Below, piece after piece: positions 59,336-64,000 of a stretch of 64,000 nucleotides of DNA. How positions within the stretch are numbered: position 1 is the first letter of the stretch; every line of letters begins with the position of its first letter. A program made the translations under genes and the position numbers. A model generated the notes under the pieces. The model saw nothing but the letters and a program-made list of their open reading frames with translations. It did no database searches and was not told the DNA's origin. The stretch is from Branchinecta lynchi (lineage: Eukaryota; Arthropoda; Branchiopoda; Anostraca; Branchinectidae): the NCBI GenBank assembly GCA_023053575.1, contig JAKZAP010000018.1, positions 19,558,202-19,622,201 of the forward strand, in the 5' to 3' direction.

Positions 59336-59959
59336 ATCTTTGCCGCTGTCACGCTATGTCTATCCATTACCAGCACCAGAGCCTTACAAGGAGATCGTCA
59401 ACGCCGATGGCTCAAAGTAGCCGCTGGCGGTTCAAAATCATCAGCAGCAGACAGTACGGCCATCGTTGCACCGCAACCGGTCCTCTATTACATCCCTGTT
59501 GCCACGCCAGTCATACAAAAGTCAGTTATTGTTGAAGCATCGTTGCCGTCTCCCCCACCATTCATGCCACCTATGCCCTATCCACCACCGCAACAGATGT
59601 ATCAACCACAACCTTACCCACCCCAACAGCCTTACCAGCCACCAACATACCCACCACAACAGTCGTATCAGCCACCAGCTTATCCGCAGCAACAGTCCTA
59701 CGAGCCACCGGCTTACCCCCAGCAACAGTCCTACGAGCCACCGGCTTACCCACAGCAACAGTCCCACGAGCCACCGGCTTACCCACAACAACAGTCGTAT
59801 GAGCCAACAGCTTATCCGCAACAACAATCCTATCAGTCACCAGCTTACCCACAGCAACAATCCTATGAGCAACAGTCCTATCAGCCACCAGCGTACCAGC
59901 CTGAGCCAATGCAGTATCAACAGCAGCAGTCATACCAGGCAATGCCTTACCAGTCCTAG
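59336..59959 (+). CDS. Secreted Pro/Gln/Tyr-rich repeat protein (exon)
   Basis: After a 'ttttttatatttcag' acceptor the exon reads IFAAVTLCLSITSTRALQGD, which looks like the core and end of a signal peptide, then a dibasic RQRR. About 60 mixed residues follow, then a low-complexity C-terminus. There, a YPQQQSYEPPA unit of about 11 residues recurs roughly eight times between residues 110 and 195 of the exon product, preceded by YPPQQ(P/S)YQPP variants. Stop TAG at 59957-59959, AATAAA at 60060. The start codon must be on an upstream exon that I could not find. An open stretch continues upstream to 59249 but crosses the acceptor and a TAT microsatellite. Such repeats occur in cuticle, adhesive and matrix proteins; the exact role is unknown. 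It is nested in a kelch-gene intron on the opposite strand. Confidence 0.6.
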   Translation: MFAAVTLCLSITSTRALQGDRQRRWLKVAAGGSKSSAADSTAIVAPQPVLYYIPVATPVIQKSVIVEASLPSPPPFMPPMPYPPPQQMYQPQPYPPQQPYQPPTYPPQQSYQPPAYPQQQSYEPPAYPQQQSYEPPAYPQQQSHEPPAYPQQQSYEPTAYPQQQSYQSPAYPQQQSYEQQSYQPPAYQPEPMQYQQQQSYQAMPYQS

Positions 59960-60059
59960 CAACATCAACAGTCTTAACAGCCGATACAGCCTCAGAAATT
60001 TTAGCCACCTCAGCAATACTTGTAAGAGTTGTTTTTATTTTATTTAAAGTATTTATATT

Positions 60060-60065
60060 AATAAA
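60060..60065 (+). terminator. Poly(A) signal AATAAA of the repeat-protein gene
   Basis: AATAAA 101 bp after the stop codon of the Pro/Gln/Tyr-rich gene, in a T-rich context. Confidence 0.55.
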
Positions 60066-60230
60066 TTCTTCCAGCTAATGTGATTTATTATTTCAAGATC
60101 TAAACCGTTCCTAAACTTGCGGAGTCTGATAACCAAGTGGCGCAAAACGCGAACATTATCAGCGAGGTGACGCGGACAAATTTTAACGTGGAGGTGTGTC
60201 CACCATGAGTCACCGGATTTGCCCGCCTGA

Positions 60231-60517
60231 GAGCTTGGTCACACTGGGCTCAAAACCAGCCTATTCAACAATGAACTGAAAATTCCTAGGGAACGGATTT
60301 GATGAGCTTTGTGGCAGCTCGGGGATAATTAGCAGACTGCAATTCGGGGTCAATTAGGGTTCCTGTAACATAATTATACACACTGTTTACCTCTAACTGG
60401 TCTCCTGAATTATAAACGACAACATTCAGAATTAGTTGTATCTTGTTCTTTTTCTTTTTTCTAATTTTACTTAAAAAGCCTAAAAAAACAGGAAATGAAC
60501 CCAGTATGACCAAGCTC
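60231..60517. mobile_element. MITE GAGCTTGGTC, TSD TGA
   Basis: The ends GAGCTTGGTCACACTGGG and 'CCCAGTATGACCAAGCTC' are flanked by TGA (60228-60230, 60518-60520). It is colinear with 28125-28400, and its longer matching ends (18 bp) make it the better-preserved copy. Confidence 0.9.
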
Positions 60518-60520
60518 TGA

Positions 60521-61852
60521 GGGCGAAACCGCGTCTCCGGTAACAAGGCTAATAGATGGCAAACTTCCTCTGCGTGCCAGATTTTGCATTACCTGCCGGA
60601 ATATGCTTCGCATGGCAATAGCCCAGTTCAGACCAGAGGCGACTTTTGGGTCGCTGATTTTTAACTTTAAGTAGCCTCACGACGAGCCGTGTAGGAAATT
60701 CGCGTCGTTTGGCTTTCGCCTCCGACCCCGACTAGAAAGAAACCGTTTCGATGGATAACTGCCGGGAAAGAAGAGAAAAAACAAGTTATCTATTGCCACC
60801 GCCGTCCACAGAATCTGTCATATAGTCTGCGGAACTTTCCATTTCAATCGTTGCAAGAATTCCCTCCGTGGGTGAAACGTCACCAGGCCCAGTTGGGCGA
60901 AGATGAATCATGCCAGTAAAAAGCCACTCTAAACTCTGAGCAACGCATCATAGGCCCTCGCCACTTACGAGTCTACAAAATTGTGTCTAGACTTCTTGGC
61001 TGACTTTCCGAGTTCAGTTTAATGGCAAGGCTTGACATTTTCTTTCACCTGTTAACGCCCAATTAGACGCAGTGCCAGTCGAGCTTGTCGACTCGATCGC
61101 TGTAGCTGTCGATGCTCACGACTTGTTTTAAAGCATCATCGATCGCCCAAACTTCAAACAGAGGATGTAATTCATCCTGATCCTTACAGTAAGGGTGCGA
61201 ACACACGATCAGGATCGGGAGCTCCAGGACTGGTACTCCCACCCGGATTTCCGGCACCATCATCACTTTACCGACCGGATTTCTTCATTTTCATCATAAA
61301 GTTGAAAAATATTATGGAATATGGAAGTGATGACGGTGCCGAAAATCCGGGCAGGGATTCCGTCAGGGAAGCACCCGACAATGATCGTGTGTCGAAGGCA
61401 CTAAGGGTGCTGATTCCGTGGATTCAGGTTTTCCCGACCGGATTTCCTTGACTTTCATCAAAAGTGTTGAAACAAATTCAACGTTTCCGTGCGGACCTGA
61501 GGATGGAACTGAACTAATGAAAATAACGGAGTGTAATTTTACTATTTGTGTCTAAAGAAAGCTGCAACATTTGGCTCTTATAGTTATTGTTCTTAATTGG
61601 TCATTTCCACTTGGCAGTTTTTGAAGCGAAAAACAAAAACCCAAGTGATATAAAATAAAATACTGTGTCCAAAGAAACATACTACCTCTCCTCTAGCACA
61701 TTGCAACTCGGCCATCCCTGGCAAGATTACATTTGTATAAGCTGGTGATACGTAAATGGCACTTTACCCAAGGTACATATACCGTTACAATAAACCGGAT
61801 TTTTTGTTTCTTTTTTTTGAATATAATTCAAAGTCTAGGACTCCACTGTCGG
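60521..61852. other. Kelch gene intron, nothing recognised
   Basis: Around 61.2-61.45 kb, 'accggatttc', 'atttt catca' and 'atcaggatcggga'-like words recur loosely, suggesting decayed repeats. No gene seen. Confidence 0.4.
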
Positions 61853-62099
61853 AGTGTTGGTCACGGTACAAGTCCCTTGTGTAAAGTGCCATCTATGCAT
61901 TATTATTAATTTCCGTGACATTGGGGATGTGAACTGGTTAGACGAATTTGCCTGTTCCTATTTCCGGCATTCTACCAGACTATTGTACTGGTTTGCAAAC
62001 TCTGTTCACAAGCCCCTCGGTAGCTCAAATGGTAGAGCACCTACCTTGTAAGCAGCGGGTGCCGGGTTCAAATCCCGGCTCAGGAGCATTTATGTCTTA
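61853..62099 (+). mobile_element. tRNA-Thr-derived repeat (copy C)
   Basis: This copy shows a longer left part, starting 'ggtcacggtacaagtccctt', that copy D also has in reverse. An internal deletion removed the 'cttcgggcgggatcac' segment. The tRNA-like unit and 'atttatgtct' follow. Confidence 0.8.
62012..62087 (+). tRNA. tRNA-Thr(TGT)-like, repeat copy
   Basis: 76 nt, GGTTCAAATCC B-box intact, anticodon loop CTTGTAA, acceptor GCCCCTC/CAGGAGC with mismatches. Probably repeat-borne. Confidence 0.4.
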
Positions 62100-62140
62100 A
62101 TTCACGGATATCTCCCATTAATTCAAATTATACAGGTTTA

Positions 62141-62433
62141 CCTGATGAAAAATTTGTAGCCTGCGAGTGGTATGGTAGTACTACGAAAACGTTGTATGTA
62201 ATACAATGTAATAGCAAAGAATACTATCATTTAATTTGCCCCAGACTGGTCCAATCTTATGTAGTAGTATCCAATCTTGCCAGAGTACCATCCAGTCCTG
62301 CTAATAGTAGCATACAGTAGTATGCAGTAACACGGTAGCCTTGAAGTAGAAGCATATAGTAGCGTCGTCAGCACTGCATGCAACTTTTTCGTACTACTTC
62401 ATAGTACTATTTTGAGATAAATTTTTTATCGGG
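62141..62433. mobile_element. CCCGATGAAAAA MITE, TA-flanked
   Basis: The ends CCTGATGAAAAATTT and 'AAATTTTTTATCGGG' are inverted repeats with TA on both sides (62139-62140, 62434-62435). It contains 'agtagtatccaatcttgcca' and 'agtagcatacagtagtatgc'. It lies between a tRNA-like repeat and a kelch exon. Confidence 0.8.
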
Positions 62434-62484
62434 TATACAAACTTAATAAATGGTTCCCAGGAACATTCAAATGATTTGACTTAC

Positions 62485-62730
62485 CTATATTCGATCTTGC
62501 AACACGAAGAGGTGGGGCAGACTCCCATTTGCTACCATTAATCGCAAACGTCTCCATGGTTGCCAGTTCTTTCGCTCCGTTGCAGCCGCCAACGGCGTAA
62601 ATCCTTCCCGCAATGACGGCAACGTCTAGGCGTCCGCGGGCTTCAGACATGGAGGGAATGGGAGACCACGTGTTTAGAAGGGGGTCATAGGCCTCAACTG
62701 TTTTTAGGCACTCGCCTCGATTGTAACCAC
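62485..62730 (-). CDS. IVNS1ABP: IVNS1ABP-like kelch protein exon (first in window)
   Basis: Kelch-repeat BTB proteins commonly act as Cullin-3 substrate adaptors or actin binders; IVNS1ABP is an actin- and RNA-processing-linked member. This exon encodes GGYNRGECLKTVEAYDPLLN, TWSPIPSMSEARGRLDVAVI, AGRIYAVGGCNGAKELATME and the start of the next blade. The opening 'GGYNR(S)xGCLxTVExY(N/D)P' matches IVNS1ABP. Together the five exons give about 320 residues: six kelch blades and a C-terminal tail. The BTB and BACK domains must lie beyond position 64000. Borders are 'tttttttgtag' and gtaagt, phase 1. Assignment to IVNS1ABP rather than another KLHL rests on the WNCLN and GGYNR motifs. Confidence 0.85.
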
Positions 62731-62865
62731 CTACAAAAAAAAATTCAAGTACTGACTAAGGTTCGATTAGATACCTCGTCGGCTATTTTGTAAGAAGACC
62801 TTCATTTATGAGAACCTGAAAACCTAAACAAATATAGAGATAGTTTATAAGTAGCGAACTGAAAG

Positions 62866-63121
62866 ACAAAAATACTCCTCAGCCGGGATTTGAACCCAGG
62901 ACCATCTGCTTACAAGGCAGGTACTCTAACCATTTGAGCTACTGAGGGGCTTGTGAACAGAGTTCGCAAACCATTACAAATAATCTGGTAGAAGCCAGCC
63001 ATAGGAACAGTGATCCCGCCCGAAGGGAAATTCATCTAATCAGTTCACATCCCCATGTCACAGAAATTAATAATAAGACATAAGATGGCACTTCGCACAA
63101 GTGACTGGTACCGTGACCAGT
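62866..63121 (-). mobile_element. tRNA-Thr-derived repeat (copy D, reverse)
   Basis: It is the full unit in reverse: left part 'ggtcacggtaccagtcactt' at 63100-63119, leader, then the tRNA-like unit at 62874-62950 and 'atttttgtctttca'. It is the most complete copy of the family in the window. Confidence 0.82.
62874..62950 (-). tRNA. tRNA-Thr(TGT)-like, repeat copy
   Basis: 77 nt with one extra base in the D loop (GGTTAGAG), B-box GGTTCAAATCC intact, anticodon loop CTTGTAA. Probably repeat-borne. Confidence 0.4.
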
Positions 63122-63263
63122 AAAACATTTATTTCCTACAATTACCAGCTTCTCCGGGCCGATTTTCCTCAACACAAGAGTTCCATCGCATTTTTAGGGA
63201 CCATACCAGATTCATCTGGTAATCACCACTTTCGAAACTGGACATTAAGTGGATAAGTGTAGG

Positions 63264-63628
63264 CAGAGGCATTACTAGCCACAAATGTTTGGGGGGGGGG
63301 GCGAGGCATTTACCGACTGGCTGGTAATTTTTACCAACTGTTTCTGCAGAAAAAACGACTGTTTTCAACAACAAAAATTACACTTTAAAAAAAAATCGAC
63401 TGATTTTCAGAAAAACTGACTATTTTGACGAAAAATCGACTAATTTTCAGAAAAACCGACTGATTTTCAGAAAAACGACTGATTTTCAGAAAACCGACTG
63501 TTTTCATGAATAAAATCAAATGTCTTACGAAAAATCGCGGCGCTTGGCGCAGACTCGGTTATTTTTTACCAACAGCATTGGGGGGGAGGGGGGTCTCCCC
63601 CCCCCCCCCCCCAGTCGTGACGCTCCTG
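63264..63628 (-). mobile_element. hAT-like MITE CAGGGGCGTCAC family (reverse)
   Basis: It runs from CAGAGGCATTACTAGCC to the reverse of CAGGAGCGTCACGACTG. Flanks AGTGTAGG (63256-63263) and GGTGTAGG (63629-63636) differ at one base. The interior repeats 'actgattttcagaaaaac' several times, with G and C runs at both inner edges. Confidence 0.85.
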
Positions 63629-63665
63629 GGTGTAGGGATGAGGAATCCTGAACTAGTGGCACGTA

Positions 63666-63800
63666 CCCGATGAAAAGTTTGTAGCCTGCGTAGTAGTATG
63701 GTAGTAGTATGAAAACGTTGCATGTAATACTATGTAATAGCAAAGAATACCATCATTTAATGTGCCTCATACTGGTCCAATCTTATGTAGTAGTATCCAG
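63666..63800. mobile_element. CCCGATGAAAAA MITE, left part, interrupted
   Basis: It starts CCCGATGAAAAGTTTGTAGC after TA (63664-63665) and is almost identical to 62141 onward. It is broken at 63801 by a hAT-like insertion; the remainder lies beyond the window. Confidence 0.75.
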
Positions 63801-64000
63801 CAGGGGCGTCACGACTGGGGGGAGGAGGGGGGGGACGCCCCCCAAAGCTGTCGGCCAGTCGGTAAAAAATAACCGAGTCAGCGCGAAGCGCCGCGACTTT
63901 TCGTCAAAACAGTTGGGTTTTTTTCATGAAAACAGTCGGTTTTTCTGAAAATTGGTCAAGTTTACGTCAAAATAGTCAGTTTTTCTGAAAATCAGTCGAT
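63801..64000 (+). mobile_element. hAT-like MITE CAGGGGCGTCAC, cut by window end
   Basis: It starts CAGGGGCGTCACGACTGGGG inside the preceding MITE and is colinear with 17984-18340 to the end of the window. GTATCCAG (63793-63800) is the predicted left target duplication. Confidence 0.82.

Noticed and set aside
59571..60008. Open frames of 145 and 193 residues overlapping the Pro/Gln/Tyr-rich exon
   Set aside because: They are other-frame readings of the same DNA repeat; only the YPQQQSYEPPA frame follows a splice acceptor and a signal-like segment.

Overview
The window is eukaryotic, almost certainly from an invertebrate animal. Genes are split by kilobase introns with GT-AG borders. The proteins are a cilium transport subunit (IFT122), two small ER membrane proteins (EMC5/MMGT1 and RAMP4/SERP1) and a kelch protein most like IVNS1ABP. 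I cannot place the species. Most of the sequence is non-coding and packed with short inverted-repeat transposons, LINE pieces, a tRNA-Thr-derived repeat and long G/C homopolymer runs.

Layout. (1) 4.3-27.9 kb, + strand: the last seven exons of IFT122. The N-terminal WD40 exons lie left of the window. The introns hold many transposons, several ending only 30-55 bp before an acceptor. (2) 29.4-35.8 kb, - strand: EMC5/MMGT1, convergent with IFT122. First and last exons are clear; a tiny middle exon is only a candidate. (3) 36.2-40.7 kb, + strand: RAMP4/SERP1 in three exons, head-to-head with EMC5 across 408 bp, so one bidirectional promoter may serve two ER genes. (4) 46.0-62.7 kb, - strand: five exons of the IVNS1ABP-like kelch gene, all joined in phase 1. 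Its BTB/BACK part would lie right of the window. Its introns hold a CR1/L2-type LINE with one frameshift (52.6-56.1 kb), tRNA-Thr-like repeats, and on the opposite strand an exon for a secreted Pro/Gln/Tyr-rich repeat protein.

The mobile elements are unusually readable because target-site duplications (TSDs) and even a paralogous empty site survive. There is a hAT-like family with ends CAGGGGCGTCAC and 8-bp TSDs (five copies with both ends in the window), two further hAT-like elements, and TA-flanked elements. A striking set has ends close to AG(C/T)(C/T)NCGTTTTT and 3-bp TSDs. It looks like one lineage of non-autonomous DNA transposons and is the best candidate here for something undescribed. 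I saw no prokaryotic-type system, CRISPR array or intact DNA transposase gene.
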